Positions 36,801 to 51,600 are shown, counted from the stretch's first letter. The stretch: DNA of 64,000 nucleotides from Quillaja saponaria (GCA_029379385.1 CM055605.1:4995001-5059000), one strand, 5' to 3'. Numbers and translations are program-made. Notes: generated from the sequence alone by a model not told the origin.

Positions 36801-39800
36801 ATAAATGACAGTTCCAAGAGAAGAAGTTCTATTGATTTAAATTTGGATTTTAGTAGTGAATTTGATGGTAATTTCATTATGGCTGATTTAAACTGATCAG
36901 TTGTGAAAATGGAAACAAAGATGGGGTATGCAAGCTTGAATATGGTTTTCCTCGTGTGCTTATAAACTAATTGTTAAAATCCTTCCAAAGGGTAATATAG
37001 TACAAATGTTAACAAATTTATCTTATATGGCATTATCTAATTATGCATCAAACATAGGATTAGATAAGCACGCTATTATCATATATCTTAATCTTTATTA
37101 ATCCATAACATATCTCATTTTGTCTTAGTTTATCTGTACTGCCAAACACAGCCTTAATAGAGTAGTACAGATTAGTAGCTCCCAAGTAGGGGTGGCAATG
37201 AGCCGAGCTAGCTCGCGAACAGCTCGTGAGCTACTCGTTAAGAGCTCGGATCAAGCTCGGCTCGTTTTTTAAACGAGCCAATCTTGAGCTTTATTTTATG
37301 CTCGTTTAGTAAAACAAGCCGAGCTCAATCTTTCCAAAGCTCGGCTCGTGAGCTAGCTCGTTTAATTTTATTTAATAAAAAATTTATTATTTATATATAC
37401 ATTTATAATAAATATATTTATATACAACAAAACTAACACAAATTGTTACTTGGTTTAGTGGTAATCTGCACAAATATTCACCAAGAGGTCTTAGGTTGAA
37501 CTCTCCTTGCCTACAAAACTTTTTTAAAATTTTCACAAAAACTTCACGAGCCCTTAACGAGCCGAGCCGAGCTTGAATATTTGCTCGGGAGCCCTTAACG
37601 AGCTTTGGCTCGCTAGCCTGAGACGAGCTCAAGCTCGCCTAAAGTGGGACGAGCCGAGCCGAGCTTTGCCAAAGCTCGGCTTGAGCTCGGCTCGTTGACA
37701 CCCCTACTCCCAATAATAAGATTCTAGTTTCCCAGCGCAATTTGAAAAATAAACCCAAAGAAAAAGATTTATAAATGTGTCAACCAGAATATAAAGATGG
37801 CTCCAAGCATAACATGAAAAGCACAAGTTTTAACATGAATGAATGTTGGAAATATAAAATGAATCACTTAAAAAAAGCTTATCCTATTTTTCCTCCGAGG
37901 CAAGTGGTTAGTAACAATTTCATTAAGAAGAACCACAAAACGGGAGTTAGAGTTAAACCATGAAGCACCTATTTAAGCATAATTTTCATGTATATTAGAT
38001 ATCAATAGTTAAACCACATAGGGAATCAAATGGAAAAGGAAATACACAAAGCACCTAAAATTCACACAATGAATGAAATCAAGGAAGTCAAAATGGGGGA
38101 TGAGTAGTTTAAGGAGCTCAAAGTGTACAAATTCAAATGACAATCAACATCCCCATAAACTTTCAATCACTAGAATCACCTCCCTACTACTTTCCCCACA
38201 CATCAATTTCCAAATTAACCACCCTCTCACTTAAGCAGTTTCCCAACCCCAACAAAGTACGTAAAGAACAGTCCAAGAAAAGAAATAACCGGGTCCTCCA
38301 TCTGCCAGGCCATTGACAAAAAAGAGAATATATGAACATGTTCAAGATGCAAAGATGATGAGGCCCAAAAGTGATGGACTGAGGCAGACAGTTAATTTTT
38401 AATTCCTTGTCTTTTGTAGTAAATCATTGAGCTCTAGATAAAATTGCACAGCTTACAAAGGATTTGTGAATCTAAGAGTAGGGAAGTGACGCATAATGGA
38501 ATAACTTTGCTCCAACATGAAGTGAAATGGGAGAAAAACTATCAAGTAAAGTAATACATATTACTTACCTTCAAATAACAGAACAGAGTAGAATGTGTAT
38601 TAAGAAATTACCTTTATACGGACTAGTGGAAGTTTGAGTTCTGATCTGTTGGCAGCCTTTTTACTAGATTTCTCTATCAACTTGTGGACCTACATATATT
38701 AAAGTAACATATGTCAGTTGTTATACAAAGAATTGCCACCACAAAAGCTTTCATAAGCAACCAAAACCAATTAGGAAATTAGAAAGCCTCAGATCATTAG
38801 CCAGTGTTAGGGAACAAGTACCACTTTGTCCAAGTGTTCAAGAATAGAGTTTTGATCATTGGGATCGATGTCAGGCTCATCTTTCAATATGATCTGCATT
38901 ATGAAGCTTTGAGTAATTTATAAGGATTAATAAGACAGGATCCAAATAGAAAACCTTGAATCATCTCGATAAGGGAGAAAATTCATAATTTATTTTCTTA
39001 GACATCACTACACAAGAAGAATAAAATTTTTATCAAAGTACCTCTGTATATTCAAAAGGCCTCACCGACATCAAAGGTATCTTACTTGGACGATATTGAT
39101 TCCCCTGTAATGCATCAATTCAAGAAAGTGTTTTTTCCTTTTTTATTTCAAAAGAAAGAAACAATAGAAACAGGAACAACTTGGGGTGATATAAAAATAA
39201 AAACAGGAAAAACTGTAAAGAGACATTTTAGATTCTTATCCACAGAGGCATAGACAACCTTAATTTCTAACAGAAGTACATGCTTCGGCTTTGATTCTCC
39301 ATCTATTAGGGAGGTTGCAACTGAGGAACCTGGTTGTGTGATGTGAAATCCCATCCCAGAAACTTCCTGAAGAATAAAAAAATCCACACCCTATTTAGTA
39401 TAACACGAAGTTTATATGCATGTCTATATGAGGACTAATGGAGGGATCATCAGCTAGTGGCACCTGAGGGTCAATCAGACATTCATGCTCGTGCCCCCAT
39501 ACAATAAAGTCAAGGAAGCGCGGCAGAAAGTGTTCATTTATAGCATTTTTTGGATTTGTCTTCACTCTGCATACCATATTAATGGCATAAATCATCACAT
39601 ACATCCAAATAAGAAACTTCTAAATTGTAGACCATGCACCTGATCAAAGCTCTCAAGATTAAAGAAAAAAAATTCCAACACCCTTGCCTTTAATAAAAAA
39701 TCTATTACAACATAGACATAGTCACAAAAACATACAAACAACCTGTTCTGGTGAAGTACCAGAATGTTGAACCAATCTGACACTTGACACCCTTCTTGAC

Positions 39801-41216
39801 TTTCAGGCCGCATCCATTGGACAGCATGAGGTGTCTGAGAAAGAAATAGATTATAAGACAAAAATGTGACAAACTAAAATTATTTTTGCAATGAAGGGCT
39901 TGAAAACAATTGTTTGATGTAGAATACTTGAAACATTCTATTGAGCCTTTCATCTCTGATGTTCCCCAAACCATAGAGAGCTACAGTTGTTGCACCCTGC
40001 AACCCAAATAGTGCTACAACTCAGGAGACAATAACACTTAAAATTGGACTGATATGAAAAAGTTTTACAAACAGACCTTCCTAATAAGAATAGGGTGGAG
40101 AGTGATCTGACCAACACCAGAACCCCCAAGAACTGTTTTCCCAAAGTAGTTGACAAGATTACATGCTGAAAGAATATCTACTGCAGAAAGGTTGTCCTGT
40201 CATGGTAACAAAGTAAGGAACAGAATTTTCTTGTACATAAAAGTACGACAAACAGTCCAATTTTATATGTCATTTTTTCTCCATGGTCTTTAGATTGCTC
40301 GGATTTAAACATGACACTTAACCCACAAAGTCTACACCAATGGACATGCACCCAAAAAAAAAAAACCGAACATAGCCTATGTGTTAGTTTAAAATACTTT
40401 ACCAGTAACGTTAGCGACACCTGATGTTTTGGATCAACAAAAACATTGTGAAGTTTAAATGTTAAAGAACTTGAACTCCAAATAATAATAAACAAAAAAA
40501 CACAATACTCATACCACTCCAGCTGGATCGTCATGATTTCCATGAATGCTGAACACTGGCAAGCCAACATTGAAGTGAGGATCTTCGTAATTTACATGAC
40601 CAAATCTGTTTATGTAACAACTTGTTAAATGGACAAATACATGTTGAGAAATTCCATATATATTAAAACAAGTAACTCTGAACTGAGCATCTGCACATAA
40701 AAATAGAACAAAAACAACAAAGAACTCTGCATTATTTTCCACATGAAGTAGTTCAAGTTTAAAAGCAAGTACTTACGTATTTGCAAAATTAACAGTCTGG
40801 TCACTAACAACTTGGAACTGCACAGGTTGATCATTGAGACAATGTCTACGGAGAATCTCAATAGCCTTTACTAATGTTGACCTTGAGGGCTTATTCTCAT
40901 GAAAAAGGTCACCTCCAAGTAGTAAAAAGTCGACCTAATAGCAAACAGAAAATTTCTTTCCTCATCAAGTATATCAAAAAATTTACCCAGAAAGTAAAAT
41001 TTTCCATAATCCACACAATTTTGAGCACTGTGCTTTTGAAGAAATACACTAGGCTGCAAAGAAAAATCTTGGCATTACCTCCTTTTGCTCAGCTATTGAG
41101 CATATTTCTTCAAAGGCTTGGAATGAATCATGGCGTCGTATTTCGTCCTTCTCCATATAGCCCAGATGACAGTCAGTAGCAACGAGTATTCGAAGTGTAT
41201 CGCTACTGTCCTCCAT
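30838..41216 (-). CDS. MRE11: Double-strand break repair nuclease MRE11
   Basis: Twenty-one coding exons on the minus strand: 41079-41216, 40777-40934, 40515-40605, 40077-40196, 39928-39996, 39743-39834, 39464-39566, 39259-39366, 39042-39104, 38822-38893, 38612-38689, 35335-35397, 35181-35241, 33865-33947, 33358-33471, 33059-33136, 32734-32805, 32363-32616, 31482-31602, 31083-31277, 30838-30870. All joins keep phase and give 721 residues (remembered Arabidopsis length 720). Phosphodiesterase motifs are complete: DCHLG (15-19), GGDLFHE (53-59), GNHDDP (121-126), LHQNR (219-223) and GHEHE (247-251). The C-terminal third holds an RG repeat (about 574-586), acidic and basic patches, and the end [10 protein letters not shown], from a 33-nt last exon. 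MRE11 works with RAD50 and NBS1 in the nucleus in break sensing and end resection. Intron 11 (35398-38611) contains two DNA transposons. Confidence 0.96.
35929..37153. mobile_element. PIF/Harbinger-type non-autonomous element (Tourist-like) in MRE11 intron 11
   Basis: The 1,225-bp element begins GGCTGTGTTTGGCA and ends in its exact inverse, TGCCAAACACAGCC, with looser inverted similarity beyond (AAGATAAGA against AGATAAACTAAGA). A 3-bp TTA duplication flanks it at 35926-35928 and 37154-37156, as expected for PIF/Harbinger. Inside are AT-rich DNA and repeated GATAAGATA motifs. No transposase frame is seen, so it would need a helper element. Confidence 0.8.
37187..37706. mobile_element. hAT-type MITE in MRE11 intron 11
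   Basis: The 520-bp element has terminal inverted repeats: TAGGGGTGGCAATGAGCCGA on the left and, inverted from the right, TAGGGGTGTCAACGAGCCGA (18 of 20 match). An 8-bp duplication with one mismatch flanks it: CTCCCAAG at 37179-37186 and CTCCCAAT at 37707-37714, the hAT signature. The inside is rich in GAGCTCG/CGAGCC repeats that can fold on themselves. It lies only 30 bases from the Harbinger element. Confidence 0.8.
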
Positions 41217-43311
41217 GAAAACCTCTTTGTTATACTATTACACAACGGGAAGCAAGCCGAAAGCAGAAGCTGATGACCGAAAATGAAGACGACGAGAATT
41301 TGCAGTCGATTGTAAGTAGTACCGAAAAATAGAGAGCCGAGAATACTAAACACTAGAACGTCGTCGTCATAAAGAGGGAGAAAATTGTAAGAATGGGTGT
41401 GATTTTACTGTTTTCTCCTGTTATTTAAAATTTTTTTAGAGTAATTTCAATTAAATTTTACACATACATTTTTGTCATTTCATTTATTTTCAAGGCTTAA
41501 CAAATGTTCCAACTCTTTTGACAAAAATAAAAATAAATAATGGCTCTGGCACCGTACCCCTTATACTCAAGTTGATTTATATTATTCAATGTATACATTT
41601 AACATTTGAATAATTATCACAATATTAAATAAAATAAATTTTTTAACATTTTATTTTATTTGAATAATTTTAATATTTTTATCCTTAACATATGATTCAT
41701 GATGTCATCTCCATGTAACATTCATACCTTCAATCTATTACCAAAACACACCCTAAAAAAAAAAAATTATGTATATATAACTCTTATTAGATATAAATAA
41801 ATGAACCAAATACATTGATCATATTAATTTTAAGGCTTTAAATTTATTTACCTAGCTATATTATTAATATTTCTATTTCTAGATTATCATGGAGATGTTT
41901 GGACATCTCATTATCAGTGACAACTAAATTTAAAAAATACCAAACTCATGACATAAGTATTAATATAATTAACCAAATATATGCCATCGTACTAGTTTCA
42001 ACTTAGATGCAAATTACTTAGCGAAATATACATGGTGCCAAAATTTCTTGATTGTTTCAATAGAAAAAATTTATTCTCTTTATAATGAAACTTTTAGTTC
42101 TAAAGAAATTAAGGGAATTATAAATTTAATTTTTTTAAAGTATCATTATGTAAAAATGTTTCCAATATATTAAAATATATTTCTTAGATAGATATTGAAA
42201 GTATTAAACAACCTTATTAAAAAGATTATAACAAGATGAATTTTGGAATCTTCATGCATTGTACAAACACACGGTACTTGATAAAAATTAGTTAAAATTT
42301 GATTTTATGTGGGAATGGAATGAGTAGGATTTGGATTCTCTCATGTAGTCATGTACACATGTTGAAAGAAGAAACAAACATCAATTACATCCAAAAACAA
42401 TATTAAATTCATTTTTAAGTATTGAATTTTATTTTATTTTTTATCCATACATAATCTCCGGTAATGATATAGCGTTGCATGGGGGCAGACCGTGCAGCTG
42501 GGATCTACTCCTTCTATACAACGAGCTCGTTCATAGTTCGTGGGAAGACCATTTTTCATGAGAAGCCATAAAAAACAACGAATCCTGTAAGATGAGTATT
42601 GAGACAGCTCTGCATATGCTGCGTGATTGTCCCTATGGTCGCGAAGTTTGGTTAAAAATTGCGGCTGGTAATCAAAGCCATTATTTTATAATTCAATGTA
42701 GATTGTTATCATAAGAATTGCCATGTTAGTGTACTACGAGCACACTCCATGTCAGGGAAATCGGCACTTGTTAAACTGTGGTCTTGTTTCTTATGCTTGC
42801 AGCACTATGATCAGATTGGCAAATTCAAATGGATGTAGAAAGAGCCATCTTATCGAGTACAAGAGATAGAAAGATTTATACAAGTAAACGTGCAGTGTCT
42901 AATCTGAAAGCTCAGGGAGAACTGGTTGTGGCACAAAGTTATACACATACCAAAAACACAGAAGAGACCAAGTTTTTACAACAAAAGTATTAACACTCAT
43001 CTTTCATAAATTCAGCACCATGTTTCACGTACGATCAGTAACAATGGTATATACATGACCCAGCTACACTATTTGGAAGAATCAAGGGGGCTGAAACCTC
43101 TAAACAAATCCCTACGGTACTATTCACAAGCCTATCAGTACTTTCACCAAGTTACAAAATTTGGTAGATGTACAATTTCTTCCATTCACCCGTCTGGTGT
43201 TTTCTATCAATATAAACCAACAGCTCCTGAAGGGATGGACACAGTTTTATGGCAAAATACATTTTTGCCAATTTGTCAACCTCAAGAAAGCAACTGTTGC
43301 GATTTTGAGTG
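41217..43311. other. Region between MRE11 and the myosin gene
   Basis: This holds the MRE11 promoter, 1 kb of AT-rich DNA, a small LINE remnant near 42562-42660 and the 3' flank of the myosin gene. No light-harvesting gene is present, although I recall LHCB3 at this place in Arabidopsis. Confidence 0.55.
42562..42660 (+). pseudogene. LINE reverse-transcriptase remnant (zf-RVT region)
   Basis: The plus-strand frame beginning at 42562 reads NNESCKMSIETALHMLRDCP and then YGREVW. This resembles the zinc-binding region after the reverse transcriptase of plant L1-type LINEs, which has the form ETALHxLRDCPxAxxVW. Only about 33 residues are readable. The surroundings (42480-42840) are less AT-rich and probably belong to the same dead element, with frame breaks. 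Confidence 0.6.
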
Positions 43312-45554
43312 TTACCTTAACCTCCCCCACCATTTCCGAAGACCTTTTTCCCCTTCTGAATTCCCTAACTTATGAACCCTTGCCTTCATCTCACGTAACC
43401 TGACCCTGTAATCTTTCTTCCATGCCTCAAACCTATATTTAAGTTTCCGAAGTTCTTCATCCGGTTTCACAATTGCGGATTGCCCTGGTTTGACCTCAAC
43501 TAGAATCTTGGCATCATCATCAAAGTTCTGTTTCCTCAGCTCAAATTCCTTTGCAAGGTTGTTGACTGCATTTAAAGAACCATTAGCCTCTCGTGCAGCT
43601 CCCCCATCAGAAAGTGTACTAGAAAATTTCATAGGCGTACTTCCACCAGGAGTTTGGGATCCCATGGAAGTAGCATCCTCAGAATCATAATAGCGAGGTG
43701 ATAACACATCAATTCTTCCAGGTTGAATGGCAGTGTGGTCAGTAGCAAGGCTCTTTCTGGCAGCAGCAAGACTCATCTGCAATTAATTTGCAATTAGAAT
43801 CCTTAGCAGAACTAAATAACATCTGAAAGTATGCTTGTCTAGTAACTATGGAGGTGCAAAGACCAGATATGAAGAATAACCAAGAACCTAAATTTCTTAA
43901 AATAAATCATTATTACCAGAGACAACTTCAAAATTAAAACCAATATGTAAGTACTAACTAGCACAGATGAATGATTAAAGCTTATCAGGAGGAGATGTCA
44001 TCAATACCTGAATAGAAACACAAAATTCTACCAGCAATCTAACTGTCATTTTTCATGAAATGTTTATTGAAAAACTACAGGTCAAATTCCATTAGGCATC
44101 ATTATGACAGGATGTGCACTTTTTCAAATATTTACTCCAAGACTAAGGACAAATTCCACCAGTCATCTGATGTTTTCACTTCAGCAAAATCACTGGTGGC
44201 TCTAGAAGTGATAAAACCTCAAGTTTTGCTCATTCAACCAATGGCAATTCACAGCTAAATAAACTGACTAATGAGTTTAAGAATATGCTTTGCCCATGAA
44301 TTAGTTCATGTGTATGTTTATAGTTGAAAATTTGAATCAAAGAGAAAACCTACTTGCAAAGATACCATCTGTTTTTGCCACATATCCTCCGTAGACTTCA
44401 TCTTCATCTCATATTCAATCCATTTTCCCTCAAATTGTTTTAGTTGCTCCCGCAATGCACCATTTTCCTCATCCTTTTGCTCCAGAATTTCTTCTGCTCT
44501 GACCACTCGCCTTTGCAGCTCTACAAAAGCTGAAGGCAGATTCTGGACTTGCTCTATATCCTGGTAAGCCAATATGAGCCTTTTAGTCCTTACTAGCTGA
44601 AATTTTTACAGACCAAATTATGAAATAAAATATTCCTTGTCTTTGATTCAAAGATCTTGTCAAAATGCAAATAAGGAAGGCTTGCATATTTGTAGCTTGA
44701 TTCTCAAGTTCAAGAGAAGATATAACTCTAGAAAGAGTGTTGCTTATAAGTTATTATTTAGTATCTTCAACAGTTTTGAGCAATTTTAAATAGATAACAT
44801 CAAATATAGAAATTGAGGCAATTGGCAGAGCTTACAAAATTTCAATGTTCCAAGGGAAAAGGCCCAGATGCTGGAAGTGTATGCATATGACATTTGGTCA
44901 ACACTTAGCAGCCAAGTGCTACCTCTCTCAAATCAGTGAAAGGAAATGGGTTCAACCCAAGTAGTTTGGTAGGGGAGATATACAAGAGAAAACCGGGTGT
45001 ATATGTATATGATAAAAGTGTAAGAGCAGCTCGCAGAGAGTGGGCATGTGTAAGATATATTTTTGTAACATCTCGTATATATATACATAAATCAAATTTC
45101 AAATAATAATTTATGTCATCACTAGTTCAACTTTTTGTTGTTTTTTTATTTCTTTTACTTTTTCTTATTTGCCCTCGACCTTTTCAAACTTGGGACAAGT
45201 TGTATTATCTGAACTACCAAACCAACATTCTACAAGGAAAAACCTACTTTAACAAACTTCAAATCATTAAAAGCATAAAATGTAGAACAAACCTTGTATA
45301 GCAACAATATGATATTAGATAGTGGTTTATATAAATGAGAACTATAATAATAACAACAGCAAAAATGGTCCATTACAAAGCACATCTATCAAAAGACAGA
45401 CAAACAGAATTCACAGAGAACAGACAGAGGTATAATATAAGTCTATTGCTATCTTGCAGGATGATTCATAAAAAAATGTCACAAATAACTTGCCATCTTG
45501 ATTTTTTTTCTAAGAGAAACTTCCCATCTTGATCTCCCTACAGGGGTCAACTTT

Positions 45555-45620
<66 letters not shown>

Positions 45621-48600
45621 TACATACTTTGAGAGACAATGCAATTATGCAAACTACATCTGAATAACACATGCCATAGAAACTTATCAACTAATTAATA
45701 CTCTGAAACTCCTTTATTATGACACAAGAATATTGGTGCTTACTGCCCAGCCCATGCATGGCTTAGCAAAGTTGAGGTCATTCATTTCTAACTGTCTATA
45801 TGTGGTGCTTATGTTGCTTACCATATAAAATAAAATGACAGCATAATTAATGAAACTCCCACTGAAAATCTGCAAATGCAAACTTATTGGCAAAACCCCT
45901 TCCTGTACTACTTGTTTAATAAATTAAGATTCTTGACATTCTTTTGACCCATAAGAAAATCATTAAATACTTTCCAACTTTTCTGCATGTATGAACAATT
46001 AAACACCACGATAATCTTCTGTGGGTACTTGTTCCAAATTACTATTCAATAATGAGTAAGTAGACACTAGCCTAAATATAGAGATGGTTCCAAGAATATG
46101 ACTCGCATATATTGCTAGATTTCTTGGATGGGCAGAAGTAAAAAGAAAGGAGAAATAAAACAATCTATTTTTTAACAACCTAGACTGAACCATGGAAATG
46201 CATTCTGCTATTTTGCCACTAAATCATGTAACCTCTTTATTTTATCTACCTATTTTTTTATTTTCTGGGGGGTATAGATCAAATGATCTACGGGGAACAT
46301 AAGAACTAGAGCATAGTCTATTTTCCCAAGCTAAAATTTGCATATAAACAGTACCTTTACTTCCAACAATTTTCCACGTGGCTTCCACTTAGGTTTTGCA
46401 TTTTCATGATTTAACTTCTTCGAATTACGCACACTATGAAGATGTCTCCGTGCCAGCCACCCACGAATTACTGGAAAGCAATGAAGAATTAGAAAATTGT
46501 ATGCAACTAAATTCCCCCCTGCCCCCAGAAAAAAGAATCCCCAAGACAACAAACAGAATCACTTTTACCAGATTGTAATTGTATGATTTTCTGGAGCTCA
46601 TCAAGTGCTTCATGAGAAGTAGCTATAGAATACTTTAGTGTACCACTATCTTTCCTCTTGGCATTTTCTCCACGAACAACTGTGAAGTACAAGTAGTTCA
46701 ATCAAATCAACCAAATGAACAAGTATAATACAGAAGGCAGCAAGGTCTTCAGAATTAAAAAATATAGCTAATAAAAAGCGACCAATTGATAACTAAGACT
46801 TTTTTAAATGCAAATTACATAATTGTGACGTTGTCACTCCATTCTTCAGCACATCAAAATGTCGGCGAGCCTGGCGACCACGGAAAAATTTTTGGACACC
46901 AAGTACACCCTGCAAAACCTGTTTTCTTCGATCCACCAATGCAGCAATCTAAAGGCAAACAATACCATCAAATCAACAAAACCATCACACTAAAGAATCT
47001 AAATCAGAAAGTGAGACACTCAAGTCACGGCTCTGACATAAGCATATCCTAATTCAAAAATTTTCCCACCAACCAAGGCTGATCTTTAATCAAATGTATC
47101 CAGTTTATGATAAATGTGGTTGATTAGTGTGTCATGCCTCTTACTCCCCCTCCCCCTACTTAAAAAACAGAAAAACCCTCAATAAGTAGAAATGAAGAAC
47201 AGACTAGCATATTAGATCTTATGTCAAAGTCCGAAAAGCTAAAGAGCATAACTATGCATGAAATAGAAAACTGTGAGAAGGCCATCATCTCCAAGTTACT
47301 TGGTCCCGAAAAAGAGAAAAAGCTAAGTAACGTGGTGGGACATACCTGCCCTGTTCGGAGATACAATTTGGTGTAACCAACTTGGTACATGTCAGGAAGG
47401 ATGTTAAATTGTTGCAGGACAGCAACTGATATGCTTAATGGATCCTGGGATACATTGGCCTTAGAAAGTAGAAACCCGTACCTAGCAAACAAAACATTTG
47501 TTCTTCACCAATTTCTGATCTCTAATTTTCATAATATAAACTAAAAACTAAAGGTTTTCCCATCTACCTTCCTGCAAACTCTTGATGAGTCATTCTAGTA
47601 GGATATCCAGATCTGGAAATCCTAACAATCTCCAAAACTCCACAACACCTGAGCTGCTGTAAAACAATGTCCTCTTCATACATGCCAGGAAGCTGCTTAG
47701 TGTTTGGCTTTATGCAGCGAATAAAATGAGGTGTTGTATTCTCCAATTGATGCATTAATTTGAACAATTGATCCTGAAAGAATAAAAGAGAGATCTCAAT
47801 TTTTCCCCCAGAAAAATGGAATATAGTCACTTCCGAACATACTCTTCAAACATTCAAAAATCATTTCAAGGAAAGTCCATAAACATCTGAAACGTATAAT
47901 AATCATCTCAAGCATATAATCTGGCATTTGTGTCATAAATGTGAAAATTAAGATTCTGATCTTAATTCTTAATGGCGAACAGCTATTGGTATTAACAGCT
48001 CAAAGAAATGTCTTGAAGCACACCTTAAACTTGGTACCAACACTTTGCTTCTGGGAGTCTGGCGCACCAATCTGACAGAGAGGATCTGATGTCTTCTGAG
48101 AATGGTTAAGCATTTTGGAGGCAAAAGACTGGAGAAGTTGGCAACTACATGTTGAGAGGAGTTGGATGGAAACAGAATGCAGTGGATCTCTGTTCTTCTC
48201 GAGAAAGCCATTTGTATCATATAGAACCTAATAAAACTCCAGATATTAGTAAAACCGTAAACATAAACAGGAGCTTGAGTTCGAAAACATCACATAATCA
48301 CATTCTGCATAAATCCAAAGGCACAGAGAAAAAACAGTTAGAATGATCAGGTTAGGCTATTTGAATTATATTACAGGTGATACCACATACAAACACAAGA
48401 TCTCTAGCCTTGAGAATAGCATGGTCACTATTGCTGTTTTTTTCAATAGTAGTTATCAAGTTTTATCGAGTATAAGATATTCTACTACAATATTAGAGCC
48501 AAATAAATTTTCTCCTGAAGAAGATATTCAACTCCCAAAGACAATTTTCTCCACGTTCAAGAGTAAGCACAAAGCCAAAGAGAGTCAAGTGAAACATCTT

Positions 48601-51600
48601 TTTGGCTTGTGTATGAATAAGCCATGTTTTGATCATTTAGCAAAAATCCTCAGAAATGAGCAGTAACTGACCTCTCCTGCATAGTGGCGAATAGTGAATG
48701 CCCTGCCTCTTTCCCCTTTAAAGCAAGGATTACTGTTCAAGTGCTGCTTGAGCTTATTGGCAAAGGTCAAATCAGTGGCCTTTGGAAAATTTGATTCCTC
48801 ATCCAACAAAGATAATATCCCTAAAGGTTTCTGCACAATTCACCATGGATTATGAGATGACTACCTTAACCAAACACATTAATGTAAACTGCATCCACCA
48901 ACAGAACATTGACACAAAATATAACTGGAAGCTAATCTACTTTGAAGCAGCACTAGTGGCCAATTTCCAATGAACCTGAAATAGGACAAGAATGTCAATG
49001 AATGCTGAACCATGTAAATACCTTCTCAAAGAGACACAAGCATTCTTGATTGTCTTCAAAATCAACTTTAGTCCAATTAAACCCATCTAATTCATAGTCC
49101 TGAAACAATAATGCAGACTTGTAAATTTGATATTCAAATTATCACTGCCAAGAACTGAAATATCAATAGGATGGGTTACAGTCCCACCATACTGCTCCAA
49201 ATTTTAAATTCTAAGTAGGATGTACACTTTGAAACCAAAATGTAAACTTCCAACACCTTTCAGGTGCCCCCACTGACTGGACTATCACAGTGAGAAACAT
49301 TAAAAACTACACAAGATGGCTTCTTTCCATTCAAGTTATTTCAAGAGAGAGAACGAGAGATAAGTATTTGGATCACCTGGAAACAAGGAACTGATATATA
49401 TATTATAAATACAAATCTACATGAGTGCATGTGTTTTGATTATCTATCATGCTAAAAAAAGTGAATGTTTCCCTGTGTTATCTTATTGAAGATAAAAAAA
49501 ATTTAAATCTGACATCAAGTATTCCATTCTTTCTGTTCTAGGTCCATCGACAGATACAATGTACTTGTCTGGAGACCAGAATATTTATTTTTTAGAATCT
49601 TTATCAAAGACAAGAGAAGTATGAAAACCCTTTAAATTCATAGAAAACGAAAAGCACACTCTTAGTTACAAGAAATCTTACTGTAGACATTTACAAAATA
49701 TTTTCTTCACACCAGAAGGAATACTCAGGTCAGAATATCCATTTATCTTAAAGCAAAAAATAGATGCTCACCTCCTGCTCAAGTTTAAACAGATGCCGAT
49801 TGAAATGTTGTTGAAGCCTCTCATTTGCATAATTTATGCAAAATTGTTCAAAGCTATTCTTCTGAAAATGAGTGTATAAAAACATCAATGAATATATAGA
49901 TACTCTTTAAAGTTCTTTAGAAACATTAGTATAAATTGCATACCTGAAATGACTCAAACCCATAGATGTCGAGTATACTTATTGATCTCCCAGTATATCT
50001 TTTACCAACTTCAAGTGACTTGTTAACCTGTTCTACAAGCCAATCAAACAAACTTGCATAGATAAATTTTGCCAACGCATCTCTAGTGTCAACCGCCTGA
50101 AGAAAAGATAAATGATTTCCTTAGTAGAGCACTTCAGGAGCTTCCAGAAATACAAGGGTTGAATTGTTAAAAGAAAAAAACAGACCTGCTCCAATGTCAA
50201 CCGTTTTGGGATTGTATCCTTGCCAGCTTGTATTTTGTGTGTAGATAAAGCGAAAATCAGCTCCTGGGAACTGCAACCCATCAGATGGGCAGCATTGGTT
50301 ACAGCTGCCAAAAGAATTGAATAGAGGTCACAAGGCATTGCAAAGTAATAAGTTTTAAATGGGTAGGAGAGAGGGCAAAACTTCAGATAAAGGAAAGAAT
50401 GCAATCAACAGGAAAAATATGTTCAATATGATAATACTAAAATAATAAGCAAAAAACTTCTAGGATATTTTTTGAGTCAGCAAAGTGACAACATAAAGAA
50501 AAGAAAATTACAATATTAATAACTGAAATAAGTGATATGTTTCAATAGATAATTGCTTTCTTCTATACCAAGAACAATGATGTTTCAAAACTTCCGGATT
50601 GCCAGGTATACTGAAATAGATAGAGGAACATCCACACATTTACACAACCTAACAAGTCAAATTATAAAGTAATTAAGTTCTATTTTGAGTAAAATGTCCA
50701 AACTCATTTCATTTGGTGAAGTATGTTTCTGCCCAGGATATAAAATGCATTGTGCTTCCATAAGAACTTATTGGTTAATTTAAGCTTATCCCTCACAAAA
50801 AATAAATGAAACTATTTCGCATGCCAATCATAGTTTCTGGCATTAAAAGTCCCAGGCACAATCAAGAAAATTTTCCAACAATAACTGATATTGACAGCCA
50901 TTCCCTTGGCTTACATGTGTGAAGCATTCAATTTTTAACAAAAGGCATCATTTATTGAGTTACAAAATATAATGATGCTAACAAATTACTACATTTATGA
51001 TTCAACAGATTTATTTCTTAGTTTTAAAAATTGACCATCACCACTGTCTCCACAGAAGAGCATAGGTTGCAAGTGGTCCCCCCAAAGAAAAAAGGTTCAT
51101 AGTAAGCTTATAAATCTTACCTTCATCAGCCAACACATCCACATTATTTTCATTGTCAGTTACTTGGAATGATATGTTTCCAAGCCATAATATTGCAGAA
51201 AGCATTTCAAACAAGTGCTCTTGATCCTCTTTGCAAATTCGAACAACATCCAGGGCTTTCTGAAGACACAAACATGTGGCAAAACAGAGAACATGGCATG
51301 AAGGATCCTCGTAAAGTAGAAGAAAAACTTGAAGAGGTTATTGACTTATTGTCACAAAATTAATAACTTACCACAAGGATATGAAATTTTTTAGCATCAT
51401 CAACACCATCAATTGTTAGGCAATCACTTTGGTTAAGATATCTATACTCACTGGCCATTCTAAGATTCAGCCTCTCTGCATAGACAAACAAAATGAAGTA
51501 TGAGACAAAGACTATACAAACTCATTGACATTGATGAAGAATTGACAATGGAAGCAATACTTCTAACTTCAGTTGCCAGAATTAATCCAGAAGAACTTGT

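Noticed and set aside
40178..40570. Minus-strand 130-codon frame within MRE11
   Set aside because: It is an intron read-through frame next to the true exon 40515-40605, which must be read in another phase.
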